A stretch of DNA of 64,000 nucleotides, from positions 1-64,000 of the forward strand of contig NZ_DASZBH010000014.1 in assembly GCF_035944355.1 (NCBI RefSeq). Direction: 5' to 3'. Shown here piece after piece: positions 7,499 to 16,313 of the stretch (its first letter is position 1; each line of letters starts with the position of its first letter). Below the pieces are notes generated by a model, which saw only the letters and a list, made by a program, of their open reading frames with translations, was not told where the DNA came from and did not search any database. A program made the translations under genes and the position numbers. The DNA is from Frateuria_A sp035944355 (GTDB lineage Bacteria; Pseudomonadota; Gammaproteobacteria; Xanthomonadales; Rhodanobacteraceae).

Positions 7499-9136
7499 TC
7501 ACGCGAGCAACGGCGTGGCGACGGCCGCGATGTCGTCCTGGCGCAGTCGGTCTTGTTGTCGGGTGTCGACGCGCTCGCCGGTCAGGGAGAAAAAGCCGAC
7601 TACCTCCAGCAGCGTATGCGCGCTCCCGGTCAGGCTCTGGCTCGCCACGGCCGCCTGCTCGCCGAGTACCGCGTTTTCCTGGGTCGTCGCACGCATGTGC
7701 TCGGCCGTTTCGACCAAGACGCCTACGTCGTGTGCGTTCCCACGACTTGTCTTCGCCATCGCCGCAACCATACCGGCCAGTCGATCGACCGACGAGGCGA
7801 TATCGCCGAGTACCTCACCGCTCCCCCGAACCTGGAGCGTTCCCTCGGCGACCGCCCGCTCGCTCTCTTCAATCAACGAACGGATACTGCGCGCGCCCTC
7901 ACTGCAGCGGCCGGCGAGCTGCCGCACTTCATCAGCCACCACCTTGAATCCACGACCGCGCTCACCGGCGTGGGCAGCTTCGACTGCTGCGTTGAGGGCC
8001 AGCAACCGTGTCTGGAAGGCGACCCGGTCGATCAGGTCGAGGATTTCGCCCATGCGGCGGCCCGCCAGTTCGATCGCCTGCATGGATCCGACCGCCGAAG
8101 CGACCGCCTCGCGGCCACGCTCGGAAAGCTCACGAGCGTCGAGGGCAGCTCGCTCGGCTTCCACCGCATGTGCCATGTCCGCATGCAGACCCGCTTTCAT
8201 GCGCTGAAGGGAGACCGTGGTTCTGTCCAGATAGCCGCATTGGGCCTGGGTGCGATCACTGAGCGCTTCGTTGCCTCCGGCGATAGCCAGGGCCGCCTGC
8301 TCGACGGTGGCTGCGCGTTCGCGGACCTTGGCGACGACCGTACCAAGCTGGGCGTCCATACCCGCCAGCGCGCCCAGCAGTCGATCGATCTCCTTCGCCT
8401 CGCTTCCCCCGATGTCATTTCCCAGCCGCCCGCGCGCGATGGTCGAGGCGACCTCCATGGCCTTGGTCAGCCCGCGGCCAATGGAGCGCAAGACCATCCA
8501 ATCCGCACCCACGGTCAGCAGGAGCATGAGGCTCAGCAGGCCCGCGAGCATGGCAAGTGCACGCTGGTTATCCCGATGCTGGCTCGCGGCTTCGCTCGAG
8601 CCCTTGTCCAGGGCCTTGTCGAAGAGGTTCGCGTAATCGGTCTTCAGGGGAATCAACGCTGGCTGCAGGTCGCCCGAGACTTTCAACTGGGCCATCGTGA
8701 AGTCCCCACTCTTGAGGAGACCCATGACTTCGTCGATGAGCGCGTCTGTATCGGCGCGATGACGTTCCGCCAGCGCCAGCGTCTGTGACTGAGCGCGGCC
8801 AAAGTCACTGTCGGCAAGGGTCTTCCAGGCACGCGCCGCGCTACTGCGATCCCTATTCACCGCCGTGGTCGCATCATCGGCGGCGGAGGGCAATTGCGTA
8901 AGCACGGCATGAAGCAGCGCCTGCATCAAATCGTCGTAGTCGCTCTGGATGCGCCCTACCGCTGCCACGGGCGTTAGCGTCTCGCCCACCACCTGCTGCA
9001 ATCGCCGGTCGGCGCGGGCAAGCTGAGCGGCTGCGATGCCGCCGAGCAGAAGCACGAGCATGACCGAGCCGATCAGCCGGACCAGCAATCGCGCCCGCAG
9101 GGAAGTGGAACGCAGGGATAACCTCCGCAGATGCAT
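7499..9136 (-). CDS. Methyl-accepting chemotaxis protein
   Basis: The 545-residue receptor starts at 9136. It has membrane segments at about 17-38 and 192-215, a periplasmic four-helix-type sensor between them, a HAMP region, and a long cytoplasmic coiled coil. The signalling hairpin is clear: DRVAFQTRLLALNAAVEAAHAGERGRGFKVVADEVRQLAGR. It would cluster at a cell pole and control CheA. The ligand is not predictable. The C-terminus (QQDRLRQDDIAAVATPLLA) has no CheR-docking pentapeptide. The EAL-CBS-GGDEF gene follows at once, suggesting joint control of motility and c-di-GMP. Confidence 0.92.
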   Translation of the reverse strand: MHLRRLSLRSTSLRARLLVRLIGSVMLVLLLGGIAAAQLARADRRLQQVVGETLTPVAAVGRIQSDYDDLMQALLHAVLTQLPSAADDATTAVNRDRSSAARAWKTLADSDFGRAQSQTLALAERHRADTDALIDEVMGLLKSGDFTMAQLKVSGDLQPALIPLKTDYANLFDKALDKGSSEAASQHRDNQRALAMLAGLLSLMLLLTVGADWMVLRSIGRGLTKAMEVASTIARGRLGNDIGGSEAKEIDRLLGALAGMDAQLGTVVAKVRERAATVEQAALAIAGGNEALSDRTQAQCGYLDRTTVSLQRMKAGLHADMAHAVEAERAALDARELSERGREAVASAVGSMQAIELAGRRMGEILDLIDRVAFQTRLLALNAAVEAAHAGERGRGFKVVADEVRQLAGRCSEGARSIRSLIEESERAVAEGTLQVRGSGEVLGDIASSVDRLAGMVAAMAKTSRGNAHDVGVLVETAEHMRATTQENAVLGEQAAVASQSLTGSAHTLLEVVGFFSLTGERVDTRQQDRLRQDDIAAVATPLLA

Positions 9137-9322
9137 GTGACCGCTCGCGCTGGGATGCCGCCTGGGGGTGGCGTCAGTGAGGCTGATTGTCTCGACTGCT
9201 TTATCGCCGGCTGTTGCAACGAATTGTCAGTACGGTGACAAGCGGCTCGTGCACTGAGCACCGCCCTGCGCAGGGTCGCAGTCGCGTGCGGCTGCGTCGA
9301 TGCAACACCAAGCGCAACGGTC

Positions 9323-9354
9323 CCTTGCAGCGCAGGTCCCTCTGCGCTGCAAGG
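9323..9354 (-). terminator. Strong hairpin after the tyrosinase gene
   Basis: A perfect 13-bp stem (9323-9335 with 9342-9354, core CTTGCAGCGCAG/CTGCGCTGCAAG) with a 6-nt loop sits 9 bp past the tyrosinase stop codon. No T-run follows, so it may act as a transcript-stabilising 3' hairpin or a weak terminator. Confidence 0.55.
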
Positions 9355-9363
9355 TCCACCGGT

Positions 9364-10737
9364 TCAATCGGCCTCCACCCACAGGCGGTCGACCCGGATG
9401 GCATCGGCCTGTGGAGCGCCTTCAGTCTCCTCCCGAACGAAGCTGAGCGTGAGCTCGTCCAGCGGCGCAGGCCAGATCCGGCTCAGCGCCTGCTGTGCGG
9501 GCAAGGTGATCCTTGCCGGTCCGTGCATGGCCATCACGTTGCCGCCATGGGCCATAGCTTGCGCGTGCCGGGCCGCGCTGACCTCGAAGGGCCCGAGCAT
9601 GCCGACCAGATAGTCCTGCTCCGGTTGTGCCAGGCCCCGGCCTGGCAGGTTCAGCAGGATCTTGTAGAAGTAGCCGCCCCGTTCGCCCGCCGGGGTGAGG
9701 GTGATGCCGTCCAGTACCACGCGGAGCGCATTGCCGGTCGTCTGCGAAACGCCGATGACCAGGCTGCGCACACGGTCGCGCCCTTCCCTGCTGAGCGCGA
9801 TGCGCACGCGCGCCGATCGAGACCCGAGCACCAGGCCGCCGGTGCCGCCCAATGACGCCCCCTGCGCCGGCAGGGGCGCGACCACGGCGTCCGATAGGGA
9901 TGCAAGCTGCGCGGCATATGCCTGCAGGCCCAGCTGGCTCGATGGCAGAACCGATGCGTCGTAGCGGTAACCCAGGATGCCGGGCGAACGAGTATCGACC
10001 CGCGGCATCCCGGCAACGGCCGCTCCGTAGATGAACGAGCCGGACCAGTAGCTGGAGGTGGTCGACGGCATGTGGCGACCGGCGCCCGCGCGCACCCACG
10101 CGTCCCACAGACGATCGATATTGCCATGGTGCAGCCAGAAGATCGGGTCGCGCGGGGAGATGGAAACGTTGTCCATGGCGCCGCCGATCAGGTTGTGCAC
10201 GGGGTTGTGGGGGGCGCTCTCCACCGCCGGCTCGAAGGCATTGGTCGTTCCGCGGGGGAAGTTGGTCAGGCTGCCGCCGAACGCGGTGAGGCTCAGCGCG
10301 CGGGACACATCCTTGCCCGTTCGGCCGGCCAGATAGAGCGGCGAGGCGGGATTCTGGAACTCGGTCGGCAGGATCGGCTCGTTGTAGTAGTCCCAGTAAG
10401 GCAGCACCAGCGCGCTGTTTGCCGCGGCCTTGCGCAGCTGTGCCTCGAAACGCACCAGGAAGCCCCGGTGCCAGGCGAGGAAATAGGGTTTGCCGTGCGG
10501 GCAGTAGTGACCGTGCACGCCGACCCAGTAGCCCCAACTCGCCGGACTGGCCGTGTTCGTGTTGGCACGCATCGTACTGACCGCCCGGAGGAAGGCTGGG
10601 TACAAGGTGCTCTTGCGGAAACTCGACCATGACGGTCGCGTGCGCAACGTGGTCGTGGCCTTGAGCACGCTTCGGGGAAGCATGGGTACCAGGGCGAGGG
10701 AAGCCGAGGCCTGCAGGAATTGTCTGCGGTTGATCAT
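9364..10737 (-). CDS. Tyrosinase / polyphenol oxidase with Tat signal
   Basis: The 457-residue protein begins at ATG 10737 after GGAGGAACGCG. Its leader INRRQFLQASASLALVPML is a twin-arginine signal, which fits export of a folded copper enzyme. The binuclear copper site is visible. CuA ligands lie in HGHYCPHGKPYFLAWHRGFL (H75/H77, H81, H90) and CuB ligands in HNPVHNLIGG and IFWLHHGNIDRLWDAW (H177, H181, H203/H204). These enzymes oxidise phenols to quinones with O2. The last 150 residues form a beta-rich C-terminal domain found in bacterial tyrosinases. An FNR-type box lies 109 bp upstream of the start, which is surprising for an O2-using enzyme. No caddie or copper chaperone gene is adjacent. 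Confidence 0.9.
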   Translation of the reverse strand: MINRRQFLQASASLALVPMLPRSVLKATTTLRTRPSWSSFRKSTLYPAFLRAVSTMRANTNTASPASWGYWVGVHGHYCPHGKPYFLAWHRGFLVRFEAQLRKAAANSALVLPYWDYYNEPILPTEFQNPASPLYLAGRTGKDVSRALSLTAFGGSLTNFPRGTTNAFEPAVESAPHNPVHNLIGGAMDNVSISPRDPIFWLHHGNIDRLWDAWVRAGAGRHMPSTTSSYWSGSFIYGAAVAGMPRVDTRSPGILGYRYDASVLPSSQLGLQAYAAQLASLSDAVVAPLPAQGASLGGTGGLVLGSRSARVRIALSREGRDRVRSLVIGVSQTTGNALRVVLDGITLTPAGERGGYFYKILLNLPGRGLAQPEQDYLVGMLGPFEVSAARHAQAMAHGGNVMAMHGPARITLPAQQALSRIWPAPLDELTLSFVREETEGAPQADAIRVDRLWVEAD

Positions 10738-10845
10738 CGCGTTCCTCCACAGATTGCTTGGCTGCCGGCAAGTCGTCGCCGCAGCCCTTGTGATTGCGTG
10801 CACGAGGCGCGCAACGGCAACCTAGGTCGATGGAGGCGCGCGGGT

Positions 10846-10859
10846 TTGATGCACATCAA
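10846..10859 (-). promoter_or_regulatory. FNR-type box upstream of tyrosinase
   Basis: TTGAT-GCAC-ATCAA is a perfect FNR/DNR consensus palindrome. Reading toward the tyrosinase gene, 22 bp beyond the box there is TAGGTT, a plausible -10 element. That is the class II activator geometry, with the box centred near -41.5. Confidence 0.75.
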
Positions 10860-10933
10860 CCGCCCGGGAGATGTGCAGCGCGACGTCGTGAAGGGACTCT
10901 GCCGCGCAATCTTGCGCAGCGTTCCGCTGGAAT

Positions 10934-11146
10934 CTACGCGCAGCTATGCCCGCCAGGCTTCGCGCGCTGCCCGGCGCGCATGAAGCGCCACTTGAGCAAC
11001 CGCGCGAGCAGCGAATAACTCGCGGTCGCCAGCGCCTGGAACGCGAAGAACTCCGGAGGTAGCGGCACGAAGCCGAACAGCCCGGCCAGTGGCGTCCACG
11101 GAACGGACGGCCGGCCGCCCAGCGGGTAACCGTGCGTGCGTACGAA
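10934..11146 (-). pseudogene. C-terminal remnant of a P-type cation-transporting ATPase
   Basis: The segment encodes FVRTHGYPLGG...TPLAGLFGFVPLPPEFFAFQALATASYSLLARLLKWRFMRAGQ. It aligns by eye with the last two membrane helices and tail of Mg/Ca-type P-type ATPases (pattern RT..P..., PLA...GF..LP..FF, Y.LL..L.K..F.R). No nucleotide-binding or phosphorylation domain remains upstream. The upstream frame (11147-11410) has no similarity. It is therefore a deletion relic. Such an ATPase belongs to the comparable low-oxygen loci of other bacteria. Confidence 0.5.
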
Positions 11147-11321
11147 GCCCGCACGTGCATCGTCGCATCGGGCGAAACCACCCTGCCCCCAAAGGCACTC
11201 GGTGGCCAAGCCGTGTCCACGACGGATCGGTTCCATCGCGGTCAACGGCAGACGGCGTCGCCTGCGCATGTCTCTATGCGCGCTCGTTGCTCGCGCCCTC
11301 CTCCAGTGGCCTGTCCAAGAC

Positions 11322-12683
11322 TCAGATCGCCAGCCACACGAAGACGAACAAGCTGTCGTTGTCGCGCGCACTGCGTCCGGCGCCGTCGATGTTGTGCACG
11401 CGACCGGCAAACCGCATGTATTGCGTGTACTGCGCCCCCAACCGCAGATTCACCCAAGGCTGCAGCCAGGAGTCGGCGCGGCCGAACGGATTCCAGTCCA
11501 GTTCCAGGCTCGCACCACGCGTGTCCGGTCGTCCCGAGGGCGCGTACAACAGCCCGTCGCGGCTGCCGTCGGCGGCGAACCAGGCCAAGGTGGCACCCCA
11601 GGTCTGGCGATACCAGTAGCTGGCGTTGGCCTGCCACGTCGAAAGCGTGCCGTGGAGGTGCTCGGCGCCGTCGGCCGCAAAGGTGGCGTCCAACCGCTGG
11701 CGCTCGCGCACGTACAGCACGTTCGCGGTCAGCATGTGATCGCCCCCGATGCGCTGGTAGCTTGCGTCGATGCCCAGGTCGTGGAAGCGGTCCTGCGGAC
11801 CCGCCAGGGCGACCGTCTCTCCGGCGGCATTGGTGGTGGTCAGACCGCGTTTGACGTCGAGCGCGAAACCGCCCAGCGTGAAGCTCCCCGCCGGCAGGTT
11901 CCAGGTATAGGCCAGCCGCCCATAGGGCGTGATGCCACCGAGGCGCCCGCCATAGTCGGCGTTGACCCTGCGCAGGAAGGAGGGTGACAGCGAGCGGTAG
12001 ACACCCGCTTCCGCATACAGGGCACCGTCGATCTGCACATAGCCGTTCAAGCCGACCACCTGCCTACCGAGCGCGCCGAAGAGGACGGGCTGGGCAGGCG
12101 CGCCCGGCGCGAGATCCGCGGCCATGTAGGGGTATTGCCAGGCGGGCGCGGTGTTGAAGACGTCGGTCACCGTCGGGTTGTTGTTGAGCGAAATGCCCCA
12201 GATGCCGCCGTGGTGCGGGCCGGTGAAGGTACGTGCATAGCGCAGGTCGATGTTGTCCCAGCCGAGCAGGCCGCCGTTCTCCGAATAGGTGGCCTGCGCG
12301 AACACGCCCAGATGTTCGGTCAGGCGTCCGGCGAGGAACGCGGACACCTGCTGCAGCTCGAGGTTGTCGTTGCGCGAGAACCCCTTGGCCGGCACCTCCG
12401 CCTGGGCCTTGCTGGTGTGGGTGAAGGATTCCACCAGCATGGCGGACAGCGGCACGTCCGCCCCGTTCGCGGCCTGCAGCGTGTAGCCGAGCAACTTGAA
12501 CTGGCGGCCGAAGGCAGTCAGCTGCGGACCGAATCCGCCTACGTGGCAGGCCGTGCATGGCTGCCCCGTTTGCCTCGCGTAGGAGGGAACGGCGCTTGCG
12601 TGCCAGGGCAATAGCAGCAGGGCCAGCCACAGGTTCTCCAAGCAGTGGCGGATCCAAAGCGGGCAGGTGCGGCTGGATCGCAT
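11322..12683 (-). CDS. Outer-membrane beta-barrel protein with N-terminal c-type heme motif
   Basis: The 453-residue protein starts at ATG 12683. A signal peptide (1-31, ending HASA) is followed by one heme-attachment motif, CTACH (C43, C46, H47). The rest is a long series of amphipathic strands (GVFAQATYSENGGLLGWDNIDLRYARTF, ANASYWYRQTWGATLAWFAADGS) and ends in aromatic/hydrophobic residues (DSLFVFVWLAI), as in outer-membrane porins. It looks like a single-heme barrel, perhaps moving electrons through the outer membrane or sensing redox state. I do not know a characterised homologue. A near-perfect FNR box lies 61 bp upstream, so it is probably induced at low oxygen. Confidence 0.7.
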   Translation of the reverse strand: MRSSRTCPLWIRHCLENLWLALLLLPWHASAVPSYARQTGQPCTACHVGGFGPQLTAFGRQFKLLGYTLQAANGADVPLSAMLVESFTHTSKAQAEVPAKGFSRNDNLELQQVSAFLAGRLTEHLGVFAQATYSENGGLLGWDNIDLRYARTFTGPHHGGIWGISLNNNPTVTDVFNTAPAWQYPYMAADLAPGAPAQPVLFGALGRQVVGLNGYVQIDGALYAEAGVYRSLSPSFLRRVNADYGGRLGGITPYGRLAYTWNLPAGSFTLGGFALDVKRGLTTTNAAGETVALAGPQDRFHDLGIDASYQRIGGDHMLTANVLYVRERQRLDATFAADGAEHLHGTLSTWQANASYWYRQTWGATLAWFAADGSRDGLLYAPSGRPDTRGASLELDWNPFGRADSWLQPWVNLRLGAQYTQYMRFAGRVHNIDGAGRSARDNDSLFVFVWLAI

Positions 12684-12743
12684 GACGGAACTCCCATGGC
12701 TCAGCGCCGGCGACGAACATCTCACCAAGCAAGCGGAGGGGTG

Positions 12744-12757
12744 TTGACCTCGATCAA
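12744..12757 (-). promoter_or_regulatory. FNR-type box upstream of the cytochrome/barrel gene
   Basis: TTGAC-CTCG-ATCAA has one mismatch to TTGAT-N4-ATCAA. On the coding strand GATGTT follows 22 bp after the box as a possible -10. The distance to the start codon is 61 bp. Confidence 0.7.
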
Positions 12758-12795
12758 TCGTCCGGAACCGTCCCTCGCTCGCGGTCACGGTCTTC

Positions 12796-13242
12796 CTAGA
12801 GATAGGCGCGGTCCAGCATCGGCTGGACGTTGAGCGTCTGGTTGATCCGGTCAGCCAGCGTGGCGAGGGCCACCAGCACGTCGTCCGTGCTGACGATGCC
12901 GACCAGCGTTCCATCGGCGTCGACCAGCGGGAGCCGCCGCACCCCACGCTGTTGCAGGGTCTCGATGATCTCGTCGATGGCCGCTTCCGGATGGCAGCGC
13001 GCCAGCGGCGTGGACATCATGCATTCAAGCGGGGTCGTCGCCGGATCGATGTGCGCGGCGATGCCGCGCATCACCAGGTCGCGGTCGGTCACGATGCCGA
13101 CGGGGCGCGCCTGGCCGTGCTCTTCGCGAGTCACCACCAGGCAACCGGCTTGATGCCGGCGCATGATGCCGGCGGCCTCGGCCACCGTCGTGGATGCGTC
13201 GGCCTGGATCACGCGTCGGGTACCGATGTCGATAGCACGCAT
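12796..13242 (-). CDS. CBS-domain pair protein
   Basis: The 148-residue cytosolic protein starts at ATG 13242 (GAGGAGGCGCC upstream). It is two CBS domains and nothing else: the first around 8-65 (IQADASTTVAEAAGIMRRHQAGCLVV...GIVTDRDLVMRGIA), the second around 75-135 (ARCHPEAAIDEIIETLQQRGVRRLPLVDADGTLVGIVSTDDVL). Such stand-alone pairs bind adenine nucleotides or NAD and act as energy sensors; targets are unknown. Stand-alone CBS proteins are regular members of oxygen-limitation regulons beside USP and BON proteins, as here. An FNR box precedes it. Confidence 0.88.
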   Translation of the reverse strand: MRAIDIGTRRVIQADASTTVAEAAGIMRRHQAGCLVVTREEHGQARPVGIVTDRDLVMRGIAAHIDPATTPLECMMSTPLARCHPEAAIDEIIETLQQRGVRRLPLVDADGTLVGIVSTDDVLVALATLADRINQTLNVQPMLDRAYL

Positions 13243-13299
13243 GGCGCCTCCTCGTCGGCGGGTGCCGCCCAAAGCATCGGTCGTTCCGCCCCCCGCCAA

Positions 13300-13313
13300 T
13301 TGACCAGGATCAA
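13300..13313 (-). promoter_or_regulatory. FNR-type box upstream of the CBS gene
   Basis: TTGAC-CAGG-ATCAA is centred 64 bp before the CBS start. GATGCT near the expected -10 position follows. It also lies about 205 bp upstream of the divergent response-regulator gene, too far for direct class II activation there. Confidence 0.7.
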
Positions 13314-13518
13314 TTGGCCCGTGCCGCCGGCCTACCCGCCTTTTCGAGTTCGAATCCCGCAACGGGCTCTGGCACGAAACGGCAGCATCCTTGGTCCGCT
13401 TCGCGCGGACTTTGGGCGTTTCTTGATATAAGCAGGTGGTTTTGGCCGAACGAACCGAGGCGGCCTATCGTTCCCGGCGGGAACCCGAACGCCGCTCCCT
13501 CATCCGATGGGGGCTTCC

Positions 13519-14268
13519 GTGTCAGCACAGGACACTGACAAGCAAGGGGTGCCGCTCCGGCAGGCGCACCTGCTGGTGGTCGACGACGACACCGAGGTCG
13601 CGGCGCTGCTCAAGCGCTATCTCTCCGCGCAGGGCTTCCGGATCAGCATGGTCGGCAACGGCAGCGACATGCTCTCGCTGCTTGCGACCGACACCATCGA
13701 CCTGGTGCTGCTGGATCTGGGCCTGCCTGGCGAAGACGGCCTGGAACTGACCCGACATCTGCACGAACACTGGCATGGCCCGGTGATCATCGTCACCGGA
13801 CGGGGCGATTCGGTCGACCGCATCGTGGGACTGGAAGTGGGCGCCGACGACTATGTGACCAAGCCGTTCGAGCTGCGCGAGCTGCTCGCGCGCATCCGCA
13901 GCGTCCTGCGCCGCTCCGGGGAACGTCCCCGGCAGGCGGCATCGCGGCCCGCGGTTTACCGGTTCGCGGGTTACCGATTCGAGCTCGACAGCCGGACCCT
14001 GACCGCGCCTTCGGGCGACCCGGTGCCGCTGACCAGTGGCGAGTACGGGCTGCTGCGGATCCTGGTGACCCACGCCAACCGCGTGCTTTCGCGCGACGAG
14101 TTGATGAACCACCTCTACGGCAGGGACTCGGGCCCTTACGACCGCGCCGTCGACGTTCAAATCGGGCGCCTGCGGCGGAAGATCGAGACGGACCCGGCGA
14201 CGCCCACGCTCATCAAATCCGTGCGCGGAGCCGGCTACATCTTCAGTGACACCGTACGCCGGGAGTAG
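13519..14268 (+). CDS. OmpR-family response regulator
   Basis: It is 249 residues from GTG 13519, which has GGGGG 5 bp upstream; ATG 13507 is the alternative. The receiver domain has the acidic pair VDDD, phospho-acceptor D66 in LVLLDLGLP and the KPFEL lysine. The C-terminal winged helix (about 150-245) shows LTSGEYGLLRILVTHANRVLSRDELMNHLYG and VDVQIGRLRRKIE. It should bind direct-repeat DNA sites as a dimer after phosphorylation. The partner kinase follows 4 bp downstream. The pair sits inside the low-oxygen island, so a redox or respiration signal is a reasonable guess. Confidence 0.9.
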   Translation: MSAQDTDKQGVPLRQAHLLVVDDDTEVAALLKRYLSAQGFRISMVGNGSDMLSLLATDTIDLVLLDLGLPGEDGLELTRHLHEHWHGPVIIVTGRGDSVDRIVGLEVGADDYVTKPFELRELLARIRSVLRRSGERPRQAASRPAVYRFAGYRFELDSRTLTAPSGDPVPLTSGEYGLLRILVTHANRVLSRDELMNHLYGRDSGPYDRAVDVQIGRLRRKIETDPATPTLIKSVRGAGYIFSDTVRRE

Positions 14269-14272
14269 CGCC

Positions 14273-16306
14273 ATGCCTTTCCGCGAGGTGGTCGGCAATC
14301 AAGACCTGTTCCGCACGCTCTTCGAGATGGCGCCGGACGCGATGGTGGTGGTCGATCAGGCTGGCGACATCGTGCTGGCGAACCCGCAGGCGCACGGCTT
14401 GTTCGGCTACCCGCCGGGTGAACTGGTCGGGCGGCCGGTGGAGAGCTTGCTGCCCGAGAGCGCCCGGGCGGCTCACGCCATCCATCGCCTGCGCTACACG
14501 GCTCATCCCCGCGTTCGCCCGATGGGCGCAGGCTATGAACTGACGGGCGTTCGGCGCAATGGCAGTGCCTTTCCGGTGGAAATCGCGCTGGGACCGGCTG
14601 GCGGCGGCCTTTATGCCGCATCGATACGGGACATCTCCGAAACGCAACGCGCCCGCCAGGCCCTGGAACGCGCTCGCCGCGACGGCTATCTGGCCGAGCT
14701 GGGCCGGCTGGTCCTCGAGTCCGGTCGCGATGCCTCGCTGCGCGTCGCGGTGTCCGGGTTGATTGCAGAGGCGCTGGAAGTCGATGGGGTAGCGGTGGCG
14801 GTCGGCCTGCCCGGAGGCAAGGCCTTGCCCATTCGTTCGGCCAGCGGCGTCGAACCCGCGCTGGTCGACGCCCTGGCGGACGCCCTGGCCGCCGACCATC
14901 TGACCGCGCACCTGATGCAAAGGCGCCACACGGATGCGTGGATGCTGACGCGGGATCCCGAGGACGAACTGCCCGCCATGCGTGCGGTGCTGGCCACGCA
15001 TGGCTTTGGCGACGCAGCCATCCTGGCGCTGCTGGATCAGCACGAGGTGACCGGCGCGCTGCTTGCGTTGACCCGCGAGCCCGGCGGCCTGGACAGCGAC
15101 CAGCTGCACTTCCTGCAACTGGCGGCCAACCTGCTCGCCGCGGCCGTCCAGCGCGGTCGCCGCGAGGAGCAGCTTGCGCATGCCCAGCGGCTCGATGCGT
15201 TGGGCCAGCTCACCGGTGGCATCGCTCACGACTTCAACAATCTGCTGACGATCGTCTCCGGCAACCTGCAGATGCTCGAAGCCGAGTATGGCGACGCCCC
15301 CGATGCCCGCGAACTGGTCGACAGCGCATCGCGTGCGGTCGACCGCTGCATCAACCTGACCCGCAAGTTGCTGGGCTTCTCGCGCCGCCGCACGCTCAGT
15401 CCCTGCGGTGTGCGGCCGCAACAGGTCTTCGACGACGTGGGCGACATGTTGATGCGCACGTTCGGCGCCCGAATCCACCTGAGCCTGGATTGCCCTGCCG
15501 ACGTTCCCACGGTCTACGCCGACCCCGGCGAACTGGAGACGGCGCTGGTCAACCTGTCGCTCAATGCGCGCGATGCGATGCCCGAGGGCGGCTCGCTTCG
15601 TATCAGTGCCCGCGAGCGCCATCTGGCAGCGGGCGAGGCGGACGGTTTGCCGCCGGGGCAATACGTGGCGTTCCTGGTCGAAGACACCGGCACCGGCATG
15701 TCGCAGGACGTGCTCGACCATGCGCTGGAGCCTTTTTTCACCACCAAGGACGCCGGCAAAGGCAGCGGTTTGGGGCTGAGCATGGTCTACGGTTTCGTCA
15801 GGCAATCGGGCGGGCGCCTCGCCATCGGCAGCCAGCCCCGCCGCGGAACGCGAGTGGAGATCCTGCTGCCGACGGCGCCGCCGGAAGAAGAGGCCGGCGA
15901 GTCACGCATCGCCGGCAGCGTGAGCCCGGGACACGCGCGGGTGCTGGTGGTCGAGGACGAGCCCGGCGTACGCAAGGTCGCCGTCCGTTTTCTGCACTCG
16001 CTCGGCTACGACACGCTGGAGGCCGCAGACGCCACACAGGCGCTGGCGCTGCTGCGCAGCGACAACGGGATCCGCCTGGTGTTCTCGGACGTGGCCCTGG
16101 CCAATGACACGACCGGATTCGAGCTGGTGCGCGAGGCGCGGCGCCTGCGCCCAGGGCTGCCCGCGCTGCTGACCTCGGGCTACGAGCACGCCACCGAGGG
16201 TGCCGACCAAGCCCTGCCGAGCGGTGTCGGGCTGCTACGCAAGCCCTATCGGGTCGAGCAGCTCGGCGAGGCGTTGGCACAAGCCCTGGATGGCCGCCAG
16301 GCCTGA
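14273..16306 (+). CDS. Hybrid sensor histidine kinase (PAS-GAF-HisKA-HATPase-REC)
   Basis: This 677-residue soluble kinase starts at ATG 14273 (GGGAG upstream). A PAS domain (about 12-125: LFEMAPDAMVVVDQAGDIVLANPQAHGLFGYPPGELVGRPVESLLP) is followed by a GAF-like region (about 140-300). Next comes the dimerisation helix LDALGQLTGGIAHDFNNLL with phospho-acceptor H319. The ATPase domain shows NLSLNARDAMPEGG, DTGTGM and GKGSGLGLSMVYGF. A C-terminal receiver (about 555-670) has D606 in LVFSDVAL. There is no membrane segment, so it senses a cytoplasmic cue. The final receiver could dampen or relay the phosphate. The response regulator gene ends 4 bp upstream. Confidence 0.9.
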   Translation: MPFREVVGNQDLFRTLFEMAPDAMVVVDQAGDIVLANPQAHGLFGYPPGELVGRPVESLLPESARAAHAIHRLRYTAHPRVRPMGAGYELTGVRRNGSAFPVEIALGPAGGGLYAASIRDISETQRARQALERARRDGYLAELGRLVLESGRDASLRVAVSGLIAEALEVDGVAVAVGLPGGKALPIRSASGVEPALVDALADALAADHLTAHLMQRRHTDAWMLTRDPEDELPAMRAVLATHGFGDAAILALLDQHEVTGALLALTREPGGLDSDQLHFLQLAANLLAAAVQRGRREEQLAHAQRLDALGQLTGGIAHDFNNLLTIVSGNLQMLEAEYGDAPDARELVDSASRAVDRCINLTRKLLGFSRRRTLSPCGVRPQQVFDDVGDMLMRTFGARIHLSLDCPADVPTVYADPGELETALVNLSLNARDAMPEGGSLRISARERHLAAGEADGLPPGQYVAFLVEDTGTGMSQDVLDHALEPFFTTKDAGKGSGLGLSMVYGFVRQSGGRLAIGSQPRRGTRVEILLPTAPPEEEAGESRIAGSVSPGHARVLVVEDEPGVRKVAVRFLHSLGYDTLEAADATQALALLRSDNGIRLVFSDVALANDTTGFELVREARRLRPGLPALLTSGYEHATEGADQALPSGVGLLRKPYRVEQLGEALAQALDGRQA

Positions 16307-16313
16307 CTCCGCG

